DNA from: Actinacidiphila sp965342175
GTDB lineage: Bacteria; Actinomycetota; Actinomycetes; Streptomycetales; Streptomycetaceae
Direction: 5' to 3'
Length of the DNA stretch: 64,000 bases
NCBI RefSeq assembly: GCF_965342175.1
Contig: NZ_CBDRBL010000002.1
Span: 98,517 to 162,516, forward strand
Shown here piece by piece: positions 24,378-32,904 of the stretch. The notes beneath the pieces are model-generated. The model was not told where the DNA came from and did no database searches. It saw only the letters and a program-made list of their open reading frames with translations. Within the stretch, counting starts at the first letter, position 1. Each line of letters opens with the position of its first letter. A program made the translations under genes and the position numbers.

Positions 24378-25153
24378 CGGCCCTGGTGAAGCTGACCGAG
24401 GTCAGCAAGGCGTACGGGCACGTGCGCGCCCTGGAGGACGTCTCCCTGGAGGTGCACGCGGGGCAGATCACCTGCGTCCTCGGAGACAACGGCGCCGGGA
24501 AGTCCACCCTGATCAAGATCATCGCGGGGCTGCACCAGCACGACCGGGGCACGTATGAGATCGAGGGCGTGCCCGCGCGGCACACGTCCCCCCGCGAGGC
24601 GCTCGACCACGGCATAGCCACCGTCTACCAGGACCTGGCCGTCGTCCCGCTGATGCCGGTGTGGCGGAACTTCTTCCTCGGCTCCGAGCCGCGCAAGGGC
24701 CGCGGGCCCTTCAAGCGCCTGGACGTCGCCATGATGCGGGAGACCACGCGCACCGCTCTGCGTGACATGGGCATCGACCTGAGCGACGTGGACCGGCCCA
24801 TCGGCACCCTGTCGGGCGGGCAGCGCCAATGCGTCGCCATCGCCCGGGCCGTGCACTTCGGGGCCAAGGTGCTCGTCCTCGACGAGCCCACGGCCGCGCT
24901 CGGCGTCCGGCAGTCCGGCGTCGTCCTGAAGTACGTCGCCGCCGCTCGGGACGCCGGCCTCGGCGTGGTCCTCATCACCCACAACCCCCACCACGCCCAC
25001 CTCGTCGGCGACCGCTTCGTCCTGCTGCGCCGCGGCACGATGACGGGCTCCTACGCCAGGGAGGACATCACGGTCGACGAGCTCACCCGGGAGATGGCGG
25101 GCGGCACCGACCTGGAGTCCCTGGCCCACGAGCTGCGCCGCCCGACGCAGTGA
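24374..25153 (+). CDS. Sugar ABC importer ATPase, single domain (copy 2)
   Basis: 259 residues from a GTG at 24374 overlapping the permease stop by four bases (GTGA). A single ABC domain: Walker A LGDNGAGKSTLIK, signature LSGGQRQCVAIARA, Walker B VLVLDEPTAAL, switch LITHNPHHA. It lacks the Ala-rich N-terminal and acidic C-terminal tails of copy 1. It energises uptake by the copy 2 importer. A strong hairpin follows the stop. Confidence 0.9.
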   Translation: MTALVKLTEVSKAYGHVRALEDVSLEVHAGQITCVLGDNGAGKSTLIKIIAGLHQHDRGTYEIEGVPARHTSPREALDHGIATVYQDLAVVPLMPVWRNFFLGSEPRKGRGPFKRLDVAMMRETTRTALRDMGIDLSDVDRPIGTLSGGQRQCVAIARAVHFGAKVLVLDEPTAALGVRQSGVVLKYVAAARDAGLGVVLITHNPHHAHLVGDRFVLLRRGTMTGSYAREDITVDELTREMAGGTDLESLAHELRRPTQ

Positions 25154-25154
25154 C

Positions 25155-25198
25155 GGCGGGCGGGCGGCCCGGCGGCCCGCGCGGCCGATCCGCCCGCC
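25155..25198 (+). terminator. GC-rich hairpin after importer copy 2
   Basis: GGCGGGCGG (25155-25163) pairs perfectly with CCGCCCGCC (25190-25198), and the 26-base loop is itself GC-rich. It starts immediately after the TGA, with no T-run. Confidence 0.5.
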
Positions 25199-25348
25199 GC
25201 CCCGGGCCGCGGCCAGCCACCGCGCCCCCCGGCAACACTTAGAATCACCACGAGAAACGCCCCCGACCCCGGAGAGACGAGCTTTGCGAGCGACGACCGA
25301 GCAGCAGTTCGGGACCGAGTCTGGGATCGGATCCACGGGGGTGAACCG

Positions 25349-26467
25349 ATGAGCATGTACCGCGGTGCCGCCCGCTCCTCCAGCAGCTCCACCCTCCTGA
25401 GCACGGTGGGCCGCCGCGAGCGCCGCTCGCACTTGACCGCGCCTCGCGTCCCCACGGTCGGCATCGACATCGGCGGCACCAAGGTGATGGCCGGTGTCGT
25501 CGACGCGGACGGCAACATCCTGGAGAAGCTGCGCACCGAGACGCCGGACAAGAGCAAGAGCCCGAAGGTGGTGGAGGACACCATCACCGAGCTGGTCCTC
25601 GATCTGTCCGAACGGCACGACGTCCACGCCGTCGGCATCGGCGCGGCCGGCTGGGTCGACGCCGACCGCTCCCGGGTGCTGTTCGCACCCCACCTGTCCT
25701 GGCGCGACGAGCCGCTGAAGGCCCGTCTCACCGAGCGTCTGCGGGTCCCCGTCATGGTGGACAACGACGCGAACACCGCCGCCTGGGCCGAATGGCGCTT
25801 CGGCGCCGGCCGCGGCGAGAACGATCTCGTCATGATCACGCTCGGCACCGGCATCGGCGGCGCCATCCTGGAGGACGGCCAGGTCAAACGGGGTCGCTAC
25901 GGCGTGGCCGGCGAGTTCGGCCATATGCAGGTGGTGCCCGGCGGCCACCGCTGCCCCTGCGGCAATCGCGGCTGCTGGGAGCAGTACAGCTCGGGCAACG
26001 CCCTGGTGCGCGAGGCCCGTGAGCTGGCGGCGGCCGAGTCCCCGGTCGCGTACGGGATCATCGACCGGGTCGACGGCCAGGTGCGGGAGATCACCGGCCC
26101 GCTCATCACGGAGCTCGCCCGTGAGGGCGACGCGATGTGCGTGGAGCTCTTCCAGGACATCGGCCAGTGGCTGGGCGTCGGCATCGCCAACCTCGCCGCC
26201 GCCCTGGACCCCTCCTGCTTCGTCATCGGCGGCGGCGTCAGCGCGGCCGACGACCTGCTGATCGGCCCTGCCCGCGACGCCTTCCGGCGCCATCTGACCG
26301 GCCGCGGCTACCGGCCGGAGGCCCGTATCGTCAAGGCGCAGCTCGGTCCGGAGGCCGGCATGGTCGGCGCCGCGGATCTGGCGCGGCTCGTCGCGCGCCG
26401 CTTCCGGCGGGCCAACCGGCGGCGGGTCGAGCGGTACGAGCGCTACGCGAAGGCCGTCGGCAAGTGA
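25349..26467 (+). CDS. ROK-family sugar kinase (glucokinase-like)
   Basis: 372 residues, about 40-50 longer than typical ROK glucokinases because of a Ser/Arg-rich N-terminal extension of ~36 residues before VGIDIGGTKVMAG (ATP phosphate-binding motif). The catalytic aspartate is in MVDNDANTAAWAEW. The zinc-binding ROK signature GHRCPCGNRGCWEQYSSG and the upstream GEFGHM histidine are complete. It phosphorylates glucose or a related hexose with ATP. GGGGGTGA precedes the ATG. The stop overlaps the next gene start by GTGA. The extension could be a mis-start, since GTG/ATG choices inside it are few. Confidence 0.85.
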   Translation: MSMYRGAARSSSSSTLLSTVGRRERRSHLTAPRVPTVGIDIGGTKVMAGVVDADGNILEKLRTETPDKSKSPKVVEDTITELVLDLSERHDVHAVGIGAAGWVDADRSRVLFAPHLSWRDEPLKARLTERLRVPVMVDNDANTAAWAEWRFGAGRGENDLVMITLGTGIGGAILEDGQVKRGRYGVAGEFGHMQVVPGGHRCPCGNRGCWEQYSSGNALVREARELAAAESPVAYGIIDRVDGQVREITGPLITELAREGDAMCVELFQDIGQWLGVGIANLAAALDPSCFVIGGGVSAADDLLIGPARDAFRRHLTGRGYRPEARIVKAQLGPEAGMVGAADLARLVARRFRRANRRRVERYERYAKAVGK

Positions 26468-26994
26468 GTGCCGCGCCCCCGAGGAGGCCGCCGCGCTGGG
26501 TGCAGTGGACGGTCGTCCCCCTGCTGATCCTGGTGCCGATCGGCTATGTGATCATCTCCGCCGAGCAGAGCCGGGACAGCGGCGAGGAGAAGCAGCAGCA
26601 GGCCGCCGCCACCACGCTCACCCACCTGTGGCCCACCAAGCTGCAGCGGCGCATCTACCAGGTGACGATCCCGTCCGGTTCCCGGCCGGTGGCGTACCTG
26701 GAGACCAACGACTGGGCGGCGAGCTCCTTCTATGTGCAGTTCCGCACCAACCAGATCGGCCTGGACGTCTTCCTCTCCCAGTACGGCAAGACCCGCTCCG
26801 CCCTCAGGGACGGCGTCGTCACCGTGAGCCCGAAGCAGGCCCGCACCGTACGCTGGAGCTTCGGCCAGGACCGCACGTGGGCCGGACTCAAGCTGAAGCA
26901 GCACGGCGACAAGCCGGACCACAACATCACGGTCGACTTCTCCAACAGCGACCACCCCGTGGTCTATGTCGTGTCCACGATAAACTTCCGGTGA
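26464..26994 (+). CDS. Membrane-anchored protein of unknown function
   Basis: 176 residues from a GTG at 26464 that overlaps the ROK kinase stop by four bases. After a basic Pro/Arg start there is one transmembrane helix (WVQWTVVPLLILVPIGYVII), then a Gln/Glu-rich stretch and an extracytoplasmic beta-rich domain (RRIYQVTIPSGSRPVAYLET, NDWAASSFYVQFRTNQIGLD, HNITVDFSNSDHPVVYVVST). No enzyme motif is recognised. The coupling to the kinase suggests joint expression, but the functional link is unknown. It looks like an actinobacteria-specific conserved protein. Confidence 0.75.
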   Translation: MSAAPPRRPPRWVQWTVVPLLILVPIGYVIISAEQSRDSGEEKQQQAAATTLTHLWPTKLQRRIYQVTIPSGSRPVAYLETNDWAASSFYVQFRTNQIGLDVFLSQYGKTRSALRDGVVTVSPKQARTVRWSFGQDRTWAGLKLKQHGDKPDHNITVDFSNSDHPVVYVVSTINFR

Positions 26995-27077
26995 TCGCAG
27001 GCCAAGCGCCGCAAGGCAGCAGCGCTCTGACGGGGCCGGCCGTCGCCGTCCGGGGACGCTTCGATAGCGTGGCGCGA

Positions 27078-28376
27078 GTGAGCGACGAGCAGAGCCCCAA
27101 GACCCTCCAGCACCGCATCGACGGCCCGCAGGACGCGCCGGTCCTCGTCCTCGGCCCCTCACTGGGCACCACATGGCACATGTGGGACCGGCAGATTCCC
27201 GAGCTGACCCGGCAGTGGCGGGTGCTGCGGTACGACCTCCCCGGCCACGGCGGCGCCCCCGCCGACCCCTCGGTCTCCACCGTCGAGCTCGCCGACCGCC
27301 TGCTGCGCACCCTGGACGAGGCCGGCGTCGAGCGCTTCGGCTACGCGGGCTGCGACCTCGGCGGCGCCATAGGCACCCACCTCGCGCTGCGCGCCCCGCA
27401 GCGCGTCGCCTCCCTCGCCCTGATCTCCTCGGCGGCCCGCTTCGGCACACCCGACGCGTGGCGGCAGCTGGGTCTGCTGGTCCGCGCCAACGGCCTGGAC
27501 CAGCTCGCCCTGAGCGCCCCCGAGCGTTGGTTCGCCCCCGCCTTCCGCGCCGCCCAGGCCGCCATCGTGGACTGGTCCGTCCAGATGGCCCGGGCCGTGC
27601 ACCCCGAGTGCTACAGCGCCGCCTGCGAGGCGCTGGCGACCCATGACGTGAACACCGGGCTGGGCCTGATCACCGTGCCGACGCTGGTCCTGGTCGGAGC
27701 CGAGGACCAGGTGACACCGCCCGCCGACGCCCGGGCCCTGATCGCCGGGATACCGGACGCGCGGCTCGCGGTCGTCCCCGGAGCCGCGCACCTGGTGCCG
27801 GTCGAGCAGCCGGCCGCCGTGAGCGAGCTCCTGGTACGCCACTTCGAGGCCACCTGGACCGCGCAGCCCGCCGCCGCGCCCGTCCCCCAGTCGCCCGCGC
27901 CGCCCGCGCCCAGCGCTTTCGATCCTGAACCGCCGGCCCCCCTGCGGCCCGCGCCGCAGCTCCACGGCGACACCGCGGCGGCCGGCCGCCCGGACCCGTA
28001 CGCCGAGGGGGACCGCATCCGGCGCGAGCTCCAGGGCGACGCGCGCGCCGACCGGCCCGGGGCGGCCGAGCCGGCCGGCGAGTACGGCGGGGACTTCGAG
28101 GAGTTCGTCACCCGCTACGCCTGGGGCGAGGTCTGGAACCGCCCCGGCCTCGACCGGCGGACCCGCAGCGCCATCACCCTGACGGCGCTCGTCGCCGGCG
28201 GCCACCACACCGAACTCGCCGCGCACACCAGGGCCGCGCTGCGCTCCGGCCTCACCCCCGCCGAGATCGAGGAGGTGCTGCTGCACACCGCCGTCTACTG
28301 CGGGGTGCCCGCCGCCACCTCCGCCTTCGCGGTGGCACGGCGCGTCATCCGGGAGGAGACTCGGCCCCGGGAGTGA
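27078..28376 (+). CDS. pcaL: Fused 3-oxoadipate enol-lactonase / 4-carboxymuconolactone decarboxylase
   Basis: 432 residues from a GTG at 27078, with GATAGCGT a few bases upstream (possibly leaderless). Residues 1-~262 are an alpha/beta hydrolase domain (GPSLGTTWHMW, YDLPGHGGAP, YAGCDLGGAIG, LVGAEDQVTPP, PGAAHLVPVEQP). A Pro/Ala-rich linker follows. Residues ~330-430 are carboxymuconolactone decarboxylase (RYAWGEVWNRPGLDRRTRS, LVAGGHHTELAAHTRAAL, TAVYCGVPAATSAFAVAR). This is the domain order of actinobacterial PcaL in the beta-ketoadipate pathway. Oddly, the nucleophile elbow has Asp (about residue 93, GCDLGG) instead of the usual Ser, and no other pca gene is nearby. Confidence 0.88.
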   Translation: MSDEQSPKTLQHRIDGPQDAPVLVLGPSLGTTWHMWDRQIPELTRQWRVLRYDLPGHGGAPADPSVSTVELADRLLRTLDEAGVERFGYAGCDLGGAIGTHLALRAPQRVASLALISSAARFGTPDAWRQLGLLVRANGLDQLALSAPERWFAPAFRAAQAAIVDWSVQMARAVHPECYSAACEALATHDVNTGLGLITVPTLVLVGAEDQVTPPADARALIAGIPDARLAVVPGAAHLVPVEQPAAVSELLVRHFEATWTAQPAAAPVPQSPAPPAPSAFDPEPPAPLRPAPQLHGDTAAAGRPDPYAEGDRIRRELQGDARADRPGAAEPAGEYGGDFEEFVTRYAWGEVWNRPGLDRRTRSAITLTALVAGGHHTELAAHTRAALRSGLTPAEIEEVLLHTAVYCGVPAATSAFAVARRVIREETRPRE

Positions 28377-28509
28377 GCCCGCGCGGCTCGGCACGGTCCC
28401 CGGCCCGGTAGCCGTCCGCCCGTCGGCATCTCCCAGGGTGCGGCGTGTGCGGCCCGCACCTCGTCGGCCATGATGGCCGTGCCAAAGATCACCGCTCCGG
28501 AGGAGAGTC

Positions 28510-29157
28510 ATGAAGCTGACGAAGAAGGGCCACGCCTGCGTCCGCCTGGAGAAGGACGGGCGCGTGCTCGTCATCGACCCCGGAGCCTTCACCGAGCCGG
28601 GCGCGGCCGTGGGGGCGGAGGCGATCCTCGTCACGCACGAGCACGCGGACCACTTCGGCGAGCAGCAGCTGCGCGCCGCGCTGGAGGCCGATCCGGCGGC
28701 GGAGATCTGGGCCCTGAAGAGCGTCGCCGACCAGGTCGCCGCCGCCTTCCCGGGCCGGGTCCACACCGTCGGCGAGGGCGACACCTTCAGCGCCGCCGGC
28801 TTCGACGTCGAGGTGCACGGCCAGATGCACGCCGTGATCCACCCCGACATCCCGCGCATCACCAACGTCGGGTACCTCCTCGACGGCTCCGTCTTCCACC
28901 CCGGCGACGCGTTCACCGTCCCCGGCCGGCCCGTCGAGACGCTGCTGCTGCCCGTGCACGCCCCCTGGAGCAAGGTCTCCGAGGTCATCGACTACCTCCG
29001 CGAGGTGAAGCCGGCGCGCGCCATCGACGTCCACGACGGACTGCTCAGCGACCTGGCCCGGACCGTCTACGACCGGCTGCTCGGACCCGACGGTCCGGGT
29101 GTCGGCGGCGCCGGGCACAGCAGGATGGCCCCCGGCGACAGCGCCGACCTGGGCTGA
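28510..29157 (+). CDS. MBL-fold metal-dependent hydrolase (UlaG-like)
   Basis: 215 residues with a GGAGGAG ribosome site. The metallo-beta-lactamase zinc motif THEHADHFG (HxHxDH) is at about residue 38. Further histidines are in EVHGQMHAVIH, in FHPGDAF and in the terminal IDVHDG. The start MKLTKKGHACVRLE is typical of small UlaG-like hydrolases. Likely a cytosolic esterase or phosphodiesterase of unknown substrate. The last ~25 residues (GPDGPGVGGAGHSRMAPGD) look like an appended tail. Stands alone between pcaL and exonuclease III. Confidence 0.85.
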   Translation: MKLTKKGHACVRLEKDGRVLVIDPGAFTEPGAAVGAEAILVTHEHADHFGEQQLRAALEADPAAEIWALKSVADQVAAAFPGRVHTVGEGDTFSAAGFDVEVHGQMHAVIHPDIPRITNVGYLLDGSVFHPGDAFTVPGRPVETLLLPVHAPWSKVSEVIDYLREVKPARAIDVHDGLLSDLARTVYDRLLGPDGPGVGGAGHSRMAPGDSADLG

Positions 29158-29238
29158 CGCCCGGCCGGCGGCCTGCCGCGGACCGCCCCGGGACCGCCCC
29201 GGGACCGCTTGTCGGAGGCGGGCGGTACATTCGGGTCC

Positions 29239-30027
29239 ATGCGCATCGCCACCTGGAACGTCAACTCGATCACCGCCCGCCTGCCGCGGCTGCTGGCCTG
29301 GCTGGAGAAGAACAGCCCCGATGTGCTGTGCATCCAGGAGACCAAGTGCGCCGAGGAGCAGTTCCCGTTCGACGACCTGCGCGCCCTCGGCTACGAGACC
29401 GCCGTCAACGCCACCGGCCGGTGGAACGGCGTGGCCCTGCTGTCCAAGGCGGGTCTCGAGGACGTCGTCGTCGGCCTGCCCGGCGGCCCGCTGTACGAGG
29501 AGGTCGACGAGCCCCGCGCGCTCTCGGCGACCTGCGGCCCGGTCCGGGTCTGGTCGGTGTACGTCCCCAACGGCCGCGAGGTCGGCCACGAGCACTACGC
29601 GTACAAGCTGCGCTGGTTCGAGGCGCTGCGGGCGGCGGTCGCCGAGGACGCGGCGGGCGAGCGCCCCTTCGCCGTCCTCGGCGACTACAACGTGGCCCCC
29701 ACCGACGACGACGTGTGGGATCCGTCGGTCTTCGAGGGGATGACCCATGTCACCCCGGCCGAGCGTGAGGCGCTGGAGCACCTGCGCCAGGCCGGGCTCG
29801 ACGACGTGGTGCCCCGCCCGCTGAAATACGACCGCCCCTACACCTACTGGGACTACCGCCAGCTGGCCTTCCCCAAGAACCGCGGCATGCGGATCGACCT
29901 CGTCTACGCGAACAAGGCCTTCGGCGAGGCGGTCACCGACGCCTACGTCGACCGCGAGGAACGCAAGGGCAAGGGCGCGTCCGACCACGCACCCGTCGTG
30001 GTCGACCTCGACGTCCCCGCCGCCTGA
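29239..30027 (+). CDS. xth: Exodeoxyribonuclease III / AP endonuclease
   Basis: 262 residues from the ATG at 29239 (MRIATWNVNSITARL). All catalytic signatures of the exonuclease III family are present: WNVNSI, IQETKCAEEQFP with the metal glutamate, VYVPNGREV, GDYNVAPTDDDVWD, and KGKGASDHAPVVVDL at the end. It removes 3' blocks and cuts at abasic sites in DNA repair. A TACATTCGG sequence ahead of the ATG without a ribosome site suggests a leaderless start. The 3' end overlaps the oppositely coded hypothetical gene by 85 bases. Confidence 0.93.
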   Translation: MRIATWNVNSITARLPRLLAWLEKNSPDVLCIQETKCAEEQFPFDDLRALGYETAVNATGRWNGVALLSKAGLEDVVVGLPGGPLYEEVDEPRALSATCGPVRVWSVYVPNGREVGHEHYAYKLRWFEALRAAVAEDAAGERPFAVLGDYNVAPTDDDVWDPSVFEGMTHVTPAEREALEHLRQAGLDDVVPRPLKYDRPYTYWDYRQLAFPKNRGMRIDLVYANKAFGEAVTDAYVDREERKGKGASDHAPVVVDLDVPAA

Positions 30028-30812
30028 CCGGTCCACCTCGCCCCGACGGGCAGGCCCACCGCGAAGCGCCCGCCGGCCCTGCGTCGGAACTCGACGTGGC
30101 CGCGCAGCCCGGGCGGACCGGGCAGGTGCAGGGTGGCCGGGTGCGCCACCTCGCGCAGGTCCACCACCACGGCGTCGTCCGGCAACCCTGCCAGCGCGGC
30201 GGCCAGCTCGGGGTCGGCCCCCGGCCGGGCATGCCCCACCGGGGTGCCCCGCAGGTCGGGCCGGTAGGAGAACACGTGCGTGGTCTCGGCGAGCCGTTCC
30301 AGCACCACGGTGTGGTCCGCGGCCCCGGCCATCCCTTCCGGCCCGGGACGCGGCGCTGTGCGGTCCAGGGCCGCCAGCCCAGCCCGGGCCAGCCGGGTGA
30401 CCCAGTCGACCAGTGAGGGGGCGACATACGCCCAGGTGTCGAGGAAGACGCCGGTCGCGGCGAACACCCGGCCCCAGGCGCCGGTGACCTCGTCCACGTC
30501 GACGAAGAGGGTGTCGCCGCCGGACTCGTGCAGCAGATGCGCGGAGCCGGCCGGCCCCACGGCCCAGCCCCCGGGGTGCAGGCCGCGCTCGGGTCCCAGC
30601 CAGTACTCCTCCAGCCCGCCGAGCCGGATCGACCGCACCCTGCCGACCAGGTGCCGCACCTCGTGGGGCAGCGGCACTCCCCATGCCGCGATCTCGGCGT
30701 CGTCCGCGCCGGGGGCCAGCCGGACCGTGCCCGGTGCCCGCGCCCCGAGCTCCTCCAGCAGCCGCCAGGCGCGGTCCGCCGCCCTCGTCCCGGCTTCCCG
30801 TTCGTCCCGCAT
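29943..30812 (-). CDS. SMI1/KNR4-like hypothetical protein
   Basis: 289 residues as read. The middle part WGVPLPHEVRHLVGRVRSIR, LEEYWLGPERGLHPGGWAVG and SGGDTLFVDVDEVTGAWGRV has the pattern of SMI1/KNR4-type domains, which occur in immunity proteins and in many actinobacterial orphans. The C-terminal ~28 residues (Ser/Thr/Arg-rich) are read antisense to the end of exonuclease III and may not belong to the ancestral protein, so a lost stop is possible. Start chosen at 30812 (MRDEREAGTRAADRAW). Function unknown. Confidence 0.6.
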   Translation of the reverse strand: MRDEREAGTRAADRAWRLLEELGARAPGTVRLAPGADDAEIAAWGVPLPHEVRHLVGRVRSIRLGGLEEYWLGPERGLHPGGWAVGPAGSAHLLHESGGDTLFVDVDEVTGAWGRVFAATGVFLDTWAYVAPSLVDWVTRLARAGLAALDRTAPRPGPEGMAGAADHTVVLERLAETTHVFSYRPDLRGTPVGHARPGADPELAAALAGLPDDAVVVDLREVAHPATLHLPGPPGLRGHVEFRRRAGGRFAVGLPVGARWTGQAAGTSRSTTTGAWSDAPLPLRSSRST

Positions 30813-31084
30813 CGCATGGCCCTTCTCGCTCCGGGAGCCTTACGTACCGTATTGTGCGGCAACGGAACGTATACAACGGGCGGATGTCGATGGGCCGCGT
30901 CCGCGCTCGCGCTCCCGCGGCACGCCGCCGTGCTCGTGGAGGTCGGCGGGGGAGCCGCCGACGACGTGTGAGGCGGGCCGTCCTGAGCGCGGCGCGTGCG
31001 GCCGTTGCGTCCGTCGTGAGGGTGAACGCACGACATGGACCGTTCGCGGGACCCAGCCGAAGATCGACGCCCTACTCTGGCGGC

Positions 31085-31525
31085 ATGGGCATCTCCTTTC
31101 TGGATAGATTGCGCAAAAGGTACGGCGAGGTTCGCGGTGCGACCGTGCCGCAGTCTCTCGCGGAGGACCGGGAGGGAGTCGCCGGACTGCTCTCGGAGTG
31201 CGAGCTGCTGCGCGCCAGGGCGGAGACCGAGGGGGTGGAACTGGACGACACCGCCGCCTCGTTGGAGCGTCTGGACCAGCTGGTGCCGCGCTGGCGCGAC
31301 GACCCGGACGAGCAGTCCTGGCTGGGCAACGACGCCGGGCTCTACCTCGGGACGGTCGTGGTGCGCAATGTGCCGGGTGCGAGCTGGCAGATCTGGCCGA
31401 ACGGACGGCCCGTCATCCTGCTGGCCTGCGGCCGTGAACTCGACGTCGTCGAGGCGGGCCACGAGTGGGCGCAGAGCGGCACCCCGGAGCTGTCCCAGGT
31501 CTACGCCGAGGCCTCCGAGATCTGA
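31085..31525 (+). CDS. Conserved hypothetical protein (DUF6278-like)
   Basis: 146 residues from the ATG at 31085 (MGISFLDRLRKRYGEVRG). Upstream is CCTACTCTGGCGGC with a possible -10 box close to the start, so a leaderless transcript is likely. The body is acidic and ends WLGNDAGLYLGTVVVRN, ASWQIWPNGRPVILLACGRE, LDVVEAGHEWAQSG. It resembles a small actinobacterial family of unknown role that I tentatively call DUF6278. No catalytic motif, signal or membrane segment is seen. Confidence 0.7.
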   Translation: MGISFLDRLRKRYGEVRGATVPQSLAEDREGVAGLLSECELLRARAETEGVELDDTAASLERLDQLVPRWRDDPDEQSWLGNDAGLYLGTVVVRNVPGASWQIWPNGRPVILLACGRELDVVEAGHEWAQSGTPELSQVYAEASEI

Positions 31526-31827
31526 GCCCGCAGCGGGACCCACCGTGGCCGCGGCCGGGGCCGTGCCGGGCCCGTGTCGGGCCGCGACCCTGCACGTTCG
31601 GCCGCGTGCGGTCTCGCCTGCACCGAAGCGGACGGGCGGGCGGCGGAGCGCCGGCACCGACCCGCCCGGCACCGACCCGCCCGGTCCCGACACGGCCGGG
31701 GGCGCCGCGTTCCTCCGGTCCTTCCGGCCCCGGTTCGGCTTCGCCAGAGACGACTCCGCCCGGACGGCGAGCGTGTCTGGGCCGGGATCACCGTCTGACG
31801 GGGCGTCGGGAGGTGCATGATGGGGGC
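31526..31827. other. Gene-free stretch between two small genes
   Basis: No protein-like frame is visible. It contains GC-rich inverted steps after the DUF6278-like stop and two exact copies of cggcaccgacccgcc near 31660-31690. Probable terminator and promoter region. Confidence 0.5.
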
Positions 31828-32112
31828 ATGGACTCCCTGCAGCAGATGCCCAACATCGGCGCGGTCCTGGCCGAGCGCCTCCGCAGTGCCGGTGTGCCGG
31901 ACGCCGACGAGCTGCGCCGCCTCGGGGCCGGAGGGGCCTTCGCGATGATCCGCGACGGGCTCCCCGAGGACGCCTGCACCCACACCCTGCTCGCCCTCGA
32001 GGGAGCTATCCGCGGTACCCGCTGGACCGCCATCCCCAAGGCCGACCGCGATGCGCTGGTCGGCCGGGTGCTCGGTGAGGGCCATGCGGGCGCGCCCGCG
32101 GCGGGACGGTAG
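31828..32112 (+). CDS. TfoX C-terminal domain family protein
   Basis: 94 residues from the ATG at 31828 (MDSLQQMPNIGAVLAERL). The compact sequence LPNIG-type start, RSAGVPDADELRRLGAGGAF, LPEDACTHTLLALEGAIRGT and IPKADRDALV matches the TfoX/Sxy C-terminal domain, a helix-hairpin-helix-like fold. In actinobacteria it occurs alone. Possible DNA-binding or competence-like role is not established. GGAGG lies upstream. Confidence 0.78.
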   Translation: MDSLQQMPNIGAVLAERLRSAGVPDADELRRLGAGGAFAMIRDGLPEDACTHTLLALEGAIRGTRWTAIPKADRDALVGRVLGEGHAGAPAAGR

Positions 32113-32904
32113 CGTCCCGGTCCGCTCGACCGGCCGCCGAGGGGCGGCCCCGCCGCCGCAGCCATGCGTCGGCGGTCGGTGGAGGACACCGCGTCGGTGA
32201 TCAGGCGGCGCGTTCGTCGCGCTGACGCACGTCCGCTGAGCCGACGTCACATACGTTCCGGCCACGCGGACCGTTCGTGTGCAGCCGCGCCGACGGCCCG
32301 CCTCAGCCAGGGCTGCCTGGGCCCGTACTGCCCGCGCTCCCCGGTCGCGGCCTGCCGCAGCTGTCGCCGCCCTGGTGGTGGGGACAGGCCTGGGACCGCG
32401 GGCCGCCGCCGCAGCAGCGGCGTGGACCGGCCGCCCATCGGCGTGTGCGTGCCGGCGCTGTCCAGATGGGCCGCCGCCGTCCTGGCGCCGGTGGGTCGCA
32501 AGCCGCGCCCCGGGCTGGAGCGAACGGACTGTCCAGCGCCATGCCGTACCCGGCCCCGCGTCGGGCACGGAAGCCGGGCCCGGCCTGTGCGATGCGCGTG
32601 CCGTCGGCGGCGAACGGCCGGCCCGCCGCGCGGCCGGAGGCCGGCAAGGAAACGACGACGGGGTCTCAGCGCCCGGCCGGCGACCGCGTTTCGCCGTCCT
32701 CCGCCGACGGCAGTTCGGGACCGAAGGCGAGTCCGGGGCGGCCCTCGGCCGCGCTTCCCCCGGCCCGGACGGCGACCGGTGAGGTGGCGAGTCGGGTTTC
32801 TGAGGGAACATCAGTCCATCGAGCGAACTTGCGACATACCCATTGACGTCGGCCACGGCGCGCGCGGAGTCTGAAACCGTCAGCGTCGACAGGGGGAGGA
32901 CCCG
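32113..32904. other. 792-bp stretch without a convincing gene
   Basis: All frames here read as Arg/Pro/Gly-rich random sequence. No hydrophobic core, motif or ribosome-site-supported start is seen. The last ~100 bases before 32905 contain a less GC-rich promoter-like segment (gagcgaacttgcgacatacccattgacgtc, near 32820-32850) and a GGGGGAGGA ribosome site for the GDSL gene. The rest may be a decayed gene. Confidence 0.5.

Noticed and set aside
7652..25153. Inositol block considered as a genomic island
   Set aside because: No integrase, tRNA, direct flanking repeats or base-composition change; codon use equals that of neighbours.
28489..30876. A 795-codon leftward open frame
   Set aside because: Antisense to the MBL hydrolase and exonuclease III genes; composition is low-complexity with no recognised fold, and the real leftward gene (29943-30812) is in another frame.
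32277..32846. A 189-codon rightward frame in the 792-bp gap
   Set aside because: Composition is Pro/Arg/Ala-rich with no hydrophobic core, and overlapping frames on both strands are equally open.
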